This document shows positions 45,519-56,034 of a stretch of 64,000 nt of DNA, in pieces. How positions within the stretch are numbered: position 1 is the stretch's first letter; every line of letters starts with the position of its first letter. The notes below the pieces were generated by a model. That model saw only the letters and a list, made by a program, of their open reading frames with translations, did no database searches and had not been told where the DNA came from. This DNA comes from Lamellibrachia columna (Eukaryota > Annelida > Polychaeta > Sabellida > Siboglinidae), in contig OY759266.1 in the NCBI GenBank assembly GCA_963662155.1, positions 59,349,010-59,413,009 on the forward strand, given 5' to 3'. The position numbers were made by a program, and so were the translations under genes.

Positions 45519-47000
45519 TTATGGCATCCCACTGTTTACGCCACGTGGAATTACTCCGCCAGCGTATGCTGCCTTCACCTTCGCTGTACAAAGTGCACAA
45601 TCTTTCACGCACTCTTCGCTGGCAGGATGGTGGCTCCCAACATTCTGGAAGCGTGCCTCGGTGGCATATGTATCGGATGGTCGCCCTGCACGCTTCTGAC
45701 CACCACGATAGTTGCCGATCAACTGGTCCGCAAGTTCCTCACGGAATTCCTGGTGAAATCGCAGCAGGCGATTACTCGCACCACCACGATGATCCTTGAA
45801 GTAGGACTCTATCACGTAGGCATTGTGGATCGCCAACTCCAGCAGATGAAAGACGACGCGTCGATTCCACTTGCTAGAGCGTCGCACACAGTTGTAATAT
45901 TTAATGATTCTGTCAGCAAAGTCGACACCTCCCATGTGTTCGTTGTAGGCACGAATGCAAGGTGGCGATGCAACGTCAAGGCCATCTCTGTCGCCACGTT
46001 TCCCCTTTCGCTTCACGATCCTCTCGGCAGCTGGGACTGCAGCGTCATGTTCTGGAGCGTGGATGGTGCTCAAGAAGTGGACAGGCTTGCTGTCTATCCA
46101 CACTTGAGCGAGAATCGCCTCTTTCATGCGCCACATGTCGTCTCCACGTTTGTGGCCCCGCATTGACTTGACCGTAATTGCCGTTGGGAATCCGGAGCGA
46201 TCTGCGCGAGCCGTTCCACAGCAGTATACCTGAACAATAATAAACTGTTATAGAAATATTCATAACATGCAGCAAACAAAAACATACTTCAATAGAAAAT
46301 GAATACAAGTCACAAGAATAATAATTACAAAATAAATACCACTGAATAATTTGTTGAGTTGCTAATAAACTTGTATATTATTATTATTACTGAAAATAAA
46401 AAAAAACATTTACAATATTGATATTGTAATATAAAACATTGATGTTGGTTTATTTATACTTGAGCGTCAGTTACCTTCTGCTTGAAGAATTCCTCCATCA
46501 TGGGTACTTTCGTGCTCCATCAATTCCCGGACTACTCGACAAGACAAATTCACCTCTCGTTCTTCGTTGAGACGGGCACCCGTGTATATCTGAAATTCAC
46601 AGACGTATCCAGTCTTTGCCTCTGCCATGACAAATGCCTTGATCCCAAATCGCGCCCTCTTCGACGGGATATACTGGTGGAAGTAAATGCGTCCTTTGAA
46701 CGGGATCATGCTCTCGTCGATAGAGAGTTCTCGTCCAGGGTTGTAGAGGTTCCTGAACCGTTCCAGGAGGAGATTAGTCAGTGCACGAACCTTGAAGAGA
46801 GGATCGTGGTTGGCGTTGCACGTTTTGCACGTATCTGTATGAGGAGGATGAAATGACAGGTTAAACTCTGTTACAAAGACCCTACGATAAACCCATTCTT
46901 TCCCTCGTTCTTTCCCTTCTTTCCAACATTGTTCTGCACAGAGACGATGCATTTGTGATACTGTCAGATCTGGGGAGAGGTACTTTCTCGTCCTCTGCAA
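45519..47000 (-). pseudogene. piggyBac-derived (PGBD4-like) transposase with an intron
   Basis: Exon 1 (about 47,000-46,473) has ERFRNLYNPGRELSIDESMI then PFKGRIYFHQYIPSKRARFG, the first catalytic-aspartate block of piggyBac transposases. Exon 2 (46,227-45,519) has RAYNEHMGGVDFADRI (third catalytic aspartate) and the C-terminal cysteine-rich finger (CVKDCALCTAK). The intron at 46,472-46,228 has AAG|GTAACT and TTCAG|GTATAC. Joining there restores the FFKQK|VYCCGT motif. Just upstream in exon 1, the block with the second aspartate (VDNFYTSP in the family) is missing and the frame changes, so the enzyme cannot be active. The N-terminal 55 residues (TEFNLSFHPPHTDTCKTC) look like part of a different transposon-protein family. 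The 47,000 start follows an acceptor-like TTTGCAG. Confidence 0.85.
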
Positions 47001-48050
47001 AGTCTATCCAGCTGTCGCAGCTAAAGCATGTCAAATTAAGTTTCGCCTTTACTTGGCATTAGAAATTTAATTTATATTTGTTTATAATCAGTTATGTTTA
47101 CAATTGATACTTGGTAGTCTTCACAAAGACTGTTTTTGTGTTGTAATACACACTTTATGCTATTTTACTTAGGTCTTAATTAAATTTACTATTGTCTTGC
47201 AACTTATTTTCTATGTAACAACTGGCGACAACAAAACGTAATATCGCTTGTGCTAACTAAATTTCAGTGAGCTTCTTTAAATTATACTGAATTTCTACCT
47301 ATGGCTAACTTTTAACAATAAATGTTGCTAAAACAAAATATTCAGGTTCTCAATGTTTAATATGTACTAAATATTTATTTACAATAATATTATGTCTCGT
47401 ATTATGTACCCAATCAACTGACCACAACAAACCTTAATTATCGCTCGCGCTACCGAGTCTTTGGAGATCTACAATATAAACTACCCTAAATTTTAACAGC
47501 GACTATTGCCTAAACAAGGTCTCTTGCAAGATTATGTTTAATATACATGTAATAATGCTACTTATCCGATCAATATTCCACGTTTTAGACAAATATCCAA
47601 TCCACCAAATTCAATTCCGTGTTCTCCTCCATCGTAGTAAATAGTTGATGCAACCATAACCGTTTCACAAATTGTCACCTTGTAAGAACACGCCGCTGGT
47701 GAGCGTCACTGCCACACAACCTGTCTTGGTGTATCTAGGTCAATGGCACAATCACCAACATTACACTGATGCGATCATAGTTGTTTCACAAATCTTCACC
47801 TTGTAAGAACACGGCACTGGTGTCCGTCACAGCCACACAAGCTGCCTTGATGTCTAGGTAAATGGCATAATCATTCCATTAATGCGATCACTTGGTAGTC
47901 TTTTTCAACAGACTAAGTCACAAAGAGTGAATAGAAGTCACGCGTTTCACGTACTCCAAAATACACGTGTCTAGAACGGTAAAGAATAAAAAAATCGCAT
48001 AAACCCAATTTATGCAAAAATGCAGATACGTCGTTATGGTTGTTAGGCGA
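47001..48050. other. AT-rich intergenic sequence with old duplications
   Basis: No gene is recognised. A tandem duplication of about 125 bp lies at 47,645-47,890 (CACCTTGTAAGAACACG occurs twice), with perhaps 20% divergence. A more diverged duplication of about 190 bp spans 47,210-47,550. Confidence 0.6.

Positions 48051-48120
<70 letters not shown>
48051..48120. repeat. (TA)n microsatellite
   Basis: About 35 TA dinucleotides in a row. Confidence 0.98.
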
Positions 48121-48123
<3 letters not shown>

Positions 48124-48497
48124 CACTGATTTATTTATGTTATATACTGATGCCTTGTATAGTCAATGCGGGCAGTGTTTGTGTGCTGTCAGGTCGGCCA
48201 TTTTGGATTACCGTCTGTGTTTTCACAATTAGTGCTGTTCTGCATTCGGACTGTTCGATATGCTGTGTGTAATAGCTGTGACATTAGCAGTACCAGTAGT
48301 CACTAATGATGATCGCAGGCAGGCAGTGTGCATTGCTCACCCTCCCGTTGTCAGGTACTTGTGGGCGATCACATAGTTCGATTAGTTCCTTTCTCCCATC
48401 AAGTGTCAATCTAGGATCACGAAATAGGGTCTTAGATGGTCTCCCTGGTCTTCATACCTTTACCTTTACCTTTCTTTGTCCATACTTTAAGCCAATT
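48121..48497. other. Spacer, nothing recognised
   Basis: Unique-looking sequence without convincing coding, RNA or repeat signal. The short frames here have no domain. Confidence 0.4.
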
Positions 48498-48868
48498 ATG
48501 TCATCGCCCGCAAGTACGTGACAACGGGAGGATGAGCAATGTCATCGCCCGCAAGTACGTGACAACAGGAGGATGAGCAATGTCATCGCCTGCAAGTATG
48601 TGACAACGGGAGGATGAGCAATGTCATCGCCCGCAAGTACGTGACAACAGGAGGATGAGCAATGTCATCGCCCGCAAGTACATGACAATGGGTGGATGAG
48701 CAATGTCATCACCCGCAAGTACGTGACAACAGGAGGATGAGCAATGTCATTGCCTGCAAGTACATGACAACGGGAGGATGAGCAATGTCATCGCCCGCAA
48801 GTACGTGACAACGGGAGGATGAGCAATGTCATCACCTGCAAGTACATGACAACGGGTGGATGAGCAAT
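48498..48868. repeat. 41-bp minisatellite, 9 copies
   Basis: The unit contains ATGTCATCGCCCGCAAGTAC and GTGACAACGGGAGGATGAGC. Variants are mainly C/T or G/A transitions at CpG-like positions, as expected for methylated DNA. Confidence 0.96.
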
Positions 48869-49223
48869 GCGCACTGCATTTTGCTTTGGTTACCAAGTAA
48901 CGAGCTCTCTCACCACTTCTTTTCTTCAGGAACAGTGACCTGTGAATTGAGCTCGCCTCTGTTTGATTGTCTCTGAGATCTTAGCTGTTTCCATGTACAA
49001 ATCTCCATTTGTCATGTGTTGTGTTGTCTCATACTTCCACTGTACAGTGCTGTACAGTGACATATGGTGCAACTAGGTAAACAGTTTGCAATACAGTAGT
49101 CCCACTCTTATAACGCCAACCCTTCAGCAAATCTAAAGTGGCCTTATAAGGCGAGTGGCCTATGGTGAGGGGGAACCATCGATGAATGTAGCATATGAAA
49201 AGAAAAAATATGGACAGTGAACA

Positions 49224-49613
49224 TCATTTATTTGTGAACAACAAAAGCATTGAGAGTGGTCTGGCGTTGGCTATCAATCGCCTTACGGCAGTCCTCTGGA
49301 TTAGCTCTCTGACTCTGGCCTGTGACAACACCGCGGTCAGAGCAGGGTTGTTTGTGGCCACTGCATAGTCCAGTAACTCTGTGCTATGTGACCACGCAGT
49401 AGCCAATGGAATCACCGGGCTGTCCTTGCGCTCATCCTCCTCGCTCGAGCTAGCGGCGTCATCCCGACCGCCGCCATCTTTGATAGCTCTGGCACTGGCA
49501 ACAAGCTCACTCTCCCAGTTGTTACTGATGGTTGTCTGTGTAGCGACTTTGCTGTCACTGGCGACATAGTCCTTGAAGGTGATGCCAGGCGGTAAAAGAG
49601 GAAGCAGATCCAC
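49224..49613 (-). pseudogene. Tigger transposase C-terminal tail
   Basis: The frame contains DLLPLLPPGITFKDYVASDS and an acidic linker (SSSEEDERKDSP), typical of the tail after the DDE domain in Tigger-like proteins. It is in the same frame as the N-terminal part but separated by stops. The DDE core is largely missing between them. Confidence 0.75.
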
Positions 49614-49736
49614 ATCGTCCCACTCGTCATCGTTGATGGTCGTTGCATCAAGAAGAGCGTCAGAAAACCCGCACTTCTGGAAGCACTTGCTGAGGCATCA
49701 GTTTCTCGCCTGTGACACTTGCACACAACAGAACCA

Positions 49737-50192
49737 TCAGGCGGTCCTTTGACAGCTTGCCGTCGTCGCCGAGTCACCGCTCAGAACAGAGGCCTTTATA
49801 TTGTGGCGGATCTGAAACCTGTGGAGCCACCCGTTACTCGCAGTGAAGTCTTTGTGGCCCATCTCCACAGCGAAAATTGCCGCCTTTTCTTGTAAGAGGC
49901 GACCCGTCAGCGGAATGTTCTTTGCCCGTGCAGTTGAGAACCATTCGTACACCTTGGCGTTTAGGTCTGCGTACGCACACTTTCTAACGGCCACCAATTT
50001 CCGTCGTCCGTTGACACCACCGTCCCACTCTTCGATGACTTTCTCCTTTCCCGCGATGATGTTGTTTATCTGCGTTTTCCCCACGTTAACCTCTGCCACC
50101 AACTTTCGTGAACTATCACCCTTCTCGTGCAATCTAATTACTTTGACTTTGTCGTCGAGAGATAAAACAACTTGCTTTCTAGTCACCACCTT
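49737..50192 (-). pseudogene. Tigger/CENP-B-like DNA-binding region
   Basis: The fragment begins VTRKQVVLSLDDKVKVIRLH (CENP-B N-terminal helix-turn-helix) and continues through a second HTH ending GWLHRFQIRHNIK. The expected ATG is GTG in this copy, so the start codon seems lost. After LSGDSA the frame jumps to a piece from later in the transposase. In the other frame (near 49,750) KLSKDRLMVLLCA is visible, so the first catalytic aspartate region was deleted. Confidence 0.85.
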
Positions 50193-50797
50193 TGAAACAC
50201 GTGATTGTGGTCACATGCATATGCCCTTGTTTCATGGCAAACTGGCCGCTCCCTTACAAGTACACATGTACTTTGTCAACATTCAAGACTTCTAACAATT
50301 TAACAATACCGGCTATATGGTGTTTTTTGCCAAGAACATTAATTCAATAATAATGATTGTGTGTTGGCATATAGGAAAATAACAGTTGATTTGTCATAGA
50401 TAATGTAATTTGTAACACAAGTACGAATGCCAACTCAGCACGACGAGTGTGTATGGTAGGCCTACTTAATTTGTTATAAACATCGACATCGTCTTGTAAT
50501 TAAAAATAGCAGTTTTGGCTGCCGATTGGCCGCTGCTGACGGGTAGACTCTTCCTGTAACCCCGGCCGTTGGCCGCATTAGCCGGGTGGCCGCTAGTGAG
50601 GGGTGGTTTGTATTAGACAACGCTAATGTAATGAAAATATGGCTGCGTAATCTGGGTGGCTGTCGGCGAGGGGGGCCTTATAAGAGGGGGACTACTGTAT
50701 AGGTTTGTGTATTGAGTAATGTAACTAACATAATCAATCAATCAAAGATATGACATTCGTTCCTAACAGCTTATGAGAGTTCATTATTTGTCTGTAG

Positions 50798-50914
50798 GCG
50801 ATGCAAGTGCGAAGGATATTGACACAGCCATGAAGCTGGGTGCAGGCCATCCCATGGGGCCGCTGGAACTCTGTGATTACGTTGGCCTTGACACCTGTAG
50901 TTTCATCATCGATG
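50798..50914 (+). CDS. HADH, penultimate coding exon
   Basis: 3-hydroxyacyl-CoA dehydrogenase oxidises L-3-hydroxyacyl-CoA with NAD+ in mitochondrial fatty-acid beta-oxidation. The exon starts after the acceptor TTTGTCTGTAG and ends at GATG|GTAAGT, 117 nt. It encodes [20 protein letters not shown] and then [14 protein letters not shown], the strongly conserved start of the C-terminal dimerisation domain (animal HADH has the same AMKLGAG-PMGP-EL-DYVGLDT block). Upstream exons are not in the window: to the left lies the pogo element, so the upstream intron must contain it or extend past it. Expression is not shown by the sequence, but there is no lesion. Confidence 0.93.
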
Positions 50915-51094
50915 GTAAGTGTCTCATCAATAATGGCAAAGGTTTGTGTCTGTTTTTGTATAAAGCATGTTTGTGATGTAAATCTTAGCTCAAATAGTCT
51001 TGAGAGTAAATTTATGGAATGTCACAAATAGAATCATGTGTCCTAACCAGCTTGTCTGTCTCTTCTTGGTCACCTTCTTCAGGCTTTAATCTTC

Positions 51095-51412
51095 TCATGC
51101 CACGTTGAGTACTTCTCATGGTACGTCGAGTACTTCTCATGCCATGTTGAGTACTTCTCGTGCCATGTTGAGTACTTCTTGTGCCATGTTGAGTACTTAT
51201 CGTGCCATGTTGAGTACTTATCGTGCCATGTTGAGTACTTCTTGTGCCATGTTGAGTACTTCTTGTGCCATGTTGAGTACTTATCGTGCCATGTTGAATA
51301 ATTATCCTGCCATGTCGAGTACTTGTCATGCCATGTCGAGTACTTCTCATACCATGTAGAGTACTTCTCGTGCCATGTTGAGTACTTCTCGAGCCATGTT
51401 GAGTACTGAGTA
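51095..51412. repeat. 21-bp minisatellite in an HADH intron, about 15 copies
   Basis: The unit contains GAGTACTTCTCGTGCCATGTT. It lies wholly inside the intron 50,915-51,524 and generates meaningless frames on both strands. Confidence 0.95.
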
Positions 51413-51524
51413 CTTCTTCATTGTTTATTCTCTCTGTTTATTCACCATCGACTGTATCACTGTATTACACTTGTAGCAACTGTCAGAGTTCCTGTTGATG
51501 CAATGTATGGTCTTCACGTTGTAG

Positions 51525-51646
51525 GCTGGCACAGGATGAACCCGGAGAACCCTCTATTTAACCCATGTCCCCTGCTGGACAAGCTGGTGGCCGAGGGTAA
51601 ACTAGGAGTGAAGAGTGGAGAGGGTTTCTACAGCTATAAGAAATAA
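51525..51646 (+). CDS. HADH, last coding exon
   Basis: The acceptor TTCACGTTGTAG precedes GCTGGCACAGG. The codon split (G|GC) matches the previous donor. The exon encodes [39 protein letters not shown] and TAA at 51,644-51,646, matching the C-terminus of animal HADH (KTGEGFYKYK-type ending). The frame across both exons is clean, so this is probably the functional gene. The start of the gene lies outside the recognised part. Confidence 0.94.
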
Positions 51647-51656
51647 GTATGCAACT

Positions 51657-51966
51657 CCTTTTGCCCTGCGTCTAGGTGTGCGTCTTTAAGGGGTTATCTT
51701 TTGCCCTGCGTCTAGGTGTGCGTCTTTAAGGGGTTATCTTTTGCCCTGCGTCTAGGTGTGCGTCTTTAAGGGGTTATCTTTTGCCCTGCGTCTAGGTGTG
51801 CGTCTTTAAGGGGTTATCTTTTGCCCTGCGTCTTCAAGGGGTTATCTTTTGCCCTGCCTCTAGGTGTGCGTCTTTAAGGGGTTATCTTTTGCCCTGCCTC
51901 TAGGTGTGCGTCTTTAAGGGGTTATATTTTGCCCTGCCTCTAGGTGTGTGTCTTTAAGGGGTTATC
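51657..51966. repeat. 40-bp minisatellite just downstream of the HADH stop, about 7.5 copies
   Basis: The unit contains TTTTGCCCTGCGTCTAGGTG and TTAAGGGGTTATC. One copy is shortened. It begins only about 11 bases after the stop codon, so it is either within the 3' UTR or in a 3'-UTR intron. Confidence 0.95.
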
Positions 51967-52093
51967 TCACCAAAACACTTGTGATGTGGATGGAAGAGAT
52001 GAATGCTAGAGGTTCTGTTGATGTTGTATACAGTTGACCCACAAACTGCACTCTTTATTAGCATGCCTATTAGGCATACTACCTTTGTTGACA

Positions 52094-52099
52094 AATAAA
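52094..52099 (+). terminator. Possible proximal poly(A) signal of HADH
   Basis: AATAAA about 450 bases after the HADH stop, followed by a T-rich stretch. If used, the 3' UTR would include the whole 40-bp array. Confidence 0.4.
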
Positions 52100-52243
52100 A
52101 GTTTCTTAATCTGCATAACAGACATTTATATATTCTTAGTTTGATTTACCCAAAATAAATGTGCATTGGTCAGTGACCTGTTTATATAGTCAATGATATA
52201 ACTGTATTGTTAAAAGCCTGACTAGTGACGTATTATGTTTCAG

Positions 52244-52640
52244 ATACACAAACAGAGCTGCTCTAATGGGAGATGATGTACTAAAACGTCTTCAGTCATC
52301 ACAAGCACCCGTTCAAGTGATGTCCAAGAAATGATGATTGTACTGGATTAACAACTTTTCTAGTTCACAGTGGAGTGTGTGTGTGTGAATATGAACTGTT
52401 TATCTCTTTGTTAAGATGCATTATTGCAGTCAATGTTCTTAAAGTGCGTAGATATACCTTATTAGTAAGGTTAATAGTCAATATTTATGATGGTCACTGA
52501 GCTATACTGATGGATGCTTAGGAATTCTGCAACTTGCCCAATGCAATTGTTTGTTTTGTGTGAAATTATACCAGTAGATAAACTCTGCCGCTTACCTACA
52601 TCAATGTTGGAAATCATTTGCAATAAAGGTGGAATTTTAA
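52244..52640 (+). other. Possible 3'-UTR exon of HADH
   Basis: A donor TAA|GTATGC overlaps the position right after the HADH stop. A good acceptor (TATGTTTCAG) precedes 52,244. A poly(A) signal AATAAA lies at 52,622-52,627, with a GT/T-rich stretch after it. The exon contains a small open frame (MGDDVLKRLQSSQAPVQVMS, ending at 52,334) that looks coding-like but does not join in frame to HADH. It may be chance or belong to an alternative transcript. Confidence 0.45.
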
Positions 52641-52894
52641 CAAGATTAAGTCTGTCTTGTATTTGCTTTTTGTGATATTTTGGTTACAAAACGGCCACAT
52701 CATAATCGCAATGTGGTTCATCTGCCTGCAACTCTTCTGTGCTAGAGGAAGGTATGAATGTAGGCTACATACAACGGAACACTTGAAATGAGCAGTCTTT
52801 TATAATCATCATATCAACAATGTTTATAAAATATAAGGAATCATAAAATCATTATTTCAAAACTGTTCCCCATGGATGTCATTACGCAAAGATG
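52641..52894. other. Short spacer
   Basis: Unique AT-rich sequence between the possible HADH 3' end and the 30-bp array. Nothing recognised. Confidence 0.5.
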
Positions 52895-55795
52895 ACAACG
52901 TCAGGTAATATCAGACGGATGAGTGTACTTAAAGGTAATATCAGACGGATGAGTGTACTTATAGGTAATATCAGACGGATGAATGTATTTATAGGTAATA
53001 TCAGACAGATGGATGAGTGTACTTAAAGGTAATATCAGACGGATGAGTACTAAAGGTAATATCAGACGGATGAATGTACTTATAGGTAATATCAGACGGA
53101 TGAGTGTACTTATAGGTAATATCAGATGGATGAGTGTACTTATAGGTAATATCAGACGGATGAATGTACTTATTGGTAATATCAGACAGACGGATGAGTG
53201 TACTTAAAAGTAATATCAGACGGATGAGTACTAAGGGTAATATCAGACGGATGAGTGTACTTAAAGGTAATATCAGATGAATGAGTGTACTTATAAGTAA
53301 TATCAGACGGATGATTGTACTTAAAGGTAATATCAGACGGATGAGTGTACTTAAAGGAAATATAGATGGATGAGTGTACTTAAAGGTAATAGACGGATTA
53401 GTGTACTCAAAGGTAATATCAGACGGATGTATGTACTTATAGGTAATATCAGACAGACGGATGAGTGTACTTAAAGGTAATATCAGACGGATGAGTACTA
53501 AAGGTAATATCAGACGGATGAGTGTACTTATAGGTAATATCAGACGGATGAGTGTACTTATAGGTAATATCAGACGGATGAGTGTACTTAAAGGTAATAT
53601 CAGACGGATGAGTGTACTTAAAGGTAATATCAGACGGATGAGTGTACTTATAGGTAATATCAGACGGATGAGTGTACTTAAAGGTAATATCAGACGGATG
53701 AGTGTAATTAAAGGTAATATCAGACGGATGAGTGTACTTATAGGTAATATCAGACGGATGTATGTACTTATAGGTAATATCAGACAGACGGATGAGTGTA
53801 CTTAAAGGTAATATCAGACGGATGAGTACTAAAGGTAATATCAGACGGATGAGTGTACTTATAGGTAATATCAGACGGATGAATGTACTTATTGGTAATA
53901 TCAGACGGATGAGTGTACTTATAGGTAATATCAGACGGATGAGTGTACTTATAGGTAATATCAGATGGATGAGTGTACTTATAGGTAATATCAGACGGAT
54001 GAGTGTACTTAAAGGTAATATCAGACGGATGAGTGTACTTAAAGGTAATATCAGACGGATGAGTTTACTTAAAGGTAATATCAGACGAATGAGTGTACTT
54101 ATAAGTAATATCAGACGGATGATTGTACTTATAGGTAATATCAGACGGATGAGTGTACTTAAAGGAAATATAGACGGATGAGTGTACTTAAAAGTAATAT
54201 CAGACGGATTAGTGTACTCAAAGGTAATATCAGACGGATGAGTGTACTTAAAGGTAATATCAGACGGATGAGTGTACTTAAAGGTAATATCAGACGGATG
54301 AGTGTACTTATAGGTTATATCAGACGGATGTATGTACTTATAGGTAATATCAGACAGACGGATAAGTGTACTTAAAGGTAATATCAGACGGATGAGTACT
54401 AAAGGTAATATCAGACGGATGAGTGTACTTATAGGTAATATCAGACGGATGAATGTACTTATAGGTAATATCAGACGGATGAGTGTACTTATAGGTAATA
54501 TCAGACGGATGAGTGTACTTAAAGGTAATATCAGACGGATGAGTGTACTTATAGGTAATATCAGACGGATGAGTGTACTTAAAGGTAATATCAGACGGAT
54601 GAGTGTACTTAAAGGTAATATCAGACGGATGAGTGTACTTAAAGGTAATATCAGACGAATGAGTGTACTTATAAGTAATATCAGACGGATGATTGTACTT
54701 ATAGGTAATATCAGACGGATGAGTGTACTTAAAGGAAATATAGACGGATGAGTGTACTTAAAAGTAATATCAGACGGATTAGTGTACTCAAAGGTAATAT
54801 CAGACGGATGAGTGTACTTAAAGGTAATATCAAACAGATGAGTGTACTCGAAGGTAATATCAGACGGATGAGTGTACTTATAGGTAATATCAGACGGATG
54901 AGTGTACTTAAAGGTAATAACAGACGGATGAGTGTACTTAAAGGTAATATCAGACGGATGAGTGTACTTATAGGTAATATCAGATGGATGAGTGTACTTA
55001 AAGGTAATATCAGACGGATGAGTGTACTTAAAGGTAATATCAGACGGATGAGTGTACTTAAAGGTAATATCAGACGGATGAGTGCACTTATAGGTAATAT
55101 CAGACGGATGTATGTACTTATAGGTAATATCAGACAGACGGATGAGTGTACTTAAAGGTAATAGACGGATGAGTACTAAAGGTAATATCAGACGGATGAG
55201 TGTACTTATAGGTAATATCAGATGGATGAATGTACTTATAGGTAATATCAGACGGATAATTGTACTTATAGGTAATATCAGACGGATGAGTGTACTTAAA
55301 GGAAATATAGACGGATGAGTGTACTTAAAGGTAATATCAGACGGATGAGTGTACTTAAAGGTAATATCAGACGGATGAGTGTACTTAAAGGTAATATCAG
55401 ACGGATGAGTATACTCGAAGGTAATATCAGACGGATGAGTGTACTTAAAGGTACCGGTAATATCAGACGGATGAGTGTACTTAAAGGTAATATCAGACGG
55501 ATGAGTGTACTTATAGGTAATATCAGACGGATGAGTGTACTTAAAGGTAATATCAGACGGATGAGTATACTTATAGGTAATATCAGACGGATGAGTGTAC
55601 TTAAAGGTAATATCAGACGGATGAGTGTACTTAAAGGTAATATCAGACGGATGAGTGTACTTATAGGTAATATCAGATGGATGAGTGTACTTATAGGTAA
55701 TATCAGACGGATGAGTGTACTTAAAGGTAATATCAGACGGATGAGTGTACTTATAGGTAATATCAGACGGATGAGTGTACTTAAAGGGAATATAC
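52895..55795. repeat. 30-bp minisatellite, about 96 copies, with higher-order structure
   Basis: The unit contains GACGGATGAGTGTACTTAAA and GGTAATATCA. Variant units (TTATAGG, GACAGACGG, GAGTACTAAAGG) recur in the same order at about 53,188, 53,454, 53,784, 54,355 and 55,135. This shows block duplications of about 270-780 bp within the array. Long decapeptide ORFs on the plus strand arise only because 30 is divisible by three. Confidence 0.97.
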
Positions 55796-56034
55796 AGTTT
55801 TCATTCGTTAACTGACTGTTTTATGGGACTTCGCAACAAAACATATTGCTATCGTGATATTTCACTGCGTAAATATATTTTTTGAAAATACATAATTTGA
55901 TGATGAATTAAAATATGCTCATTTTACACTAGATACAGAAACTGTTCTACTGCAATTTTTGGACAGTAAATATATTAGTTTTAAACAGAAAGAGAGTTTA
56001 GGCATATTAATTACCTGGCTAACCAAAGGAAATG
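55796..56034. other. Spacer between arrays
   Basis: AT-rich unique sequence with no gene. Confidence 0.5.

Larger units (their letters stand above)
49094..50697 (-). mobile_element. Pogo/Tigger-type DNA transposon, internally deleted
   Basis: The ends are CAGTAGTCCCACTCTTATAA at 49,094 and, inverted at 50,697, CAGTAGTCCCCCTCTTATAA. They are flanked on both sides by the TA target duplication (49,092-49,093 and 50,698-50,699). The 1,604-bp element carries a broken transposase on the minus strand. Such ends and TA sites are diagnostic of the Tc1/mariner-pogo superfamily. Confidence 0.93.

Noticed and set aside
52895..55795. GGTAATATCAG in each 30-bp unit as a donor plus acceptor pair, as in the 132-bp array
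   Set aside because: The intron would be about 12 nt, too short for splicing. The resemblance is accidental.
53013..55815. Plus-strand ORFs of up to 166 codons with a repeated MSVLKGNIRR decapeptide
   Set aside because: Arise because the 30-bp unit is a multiple of three and lacks stops. No start context, no signal peptide, and frames break at every variant unit.
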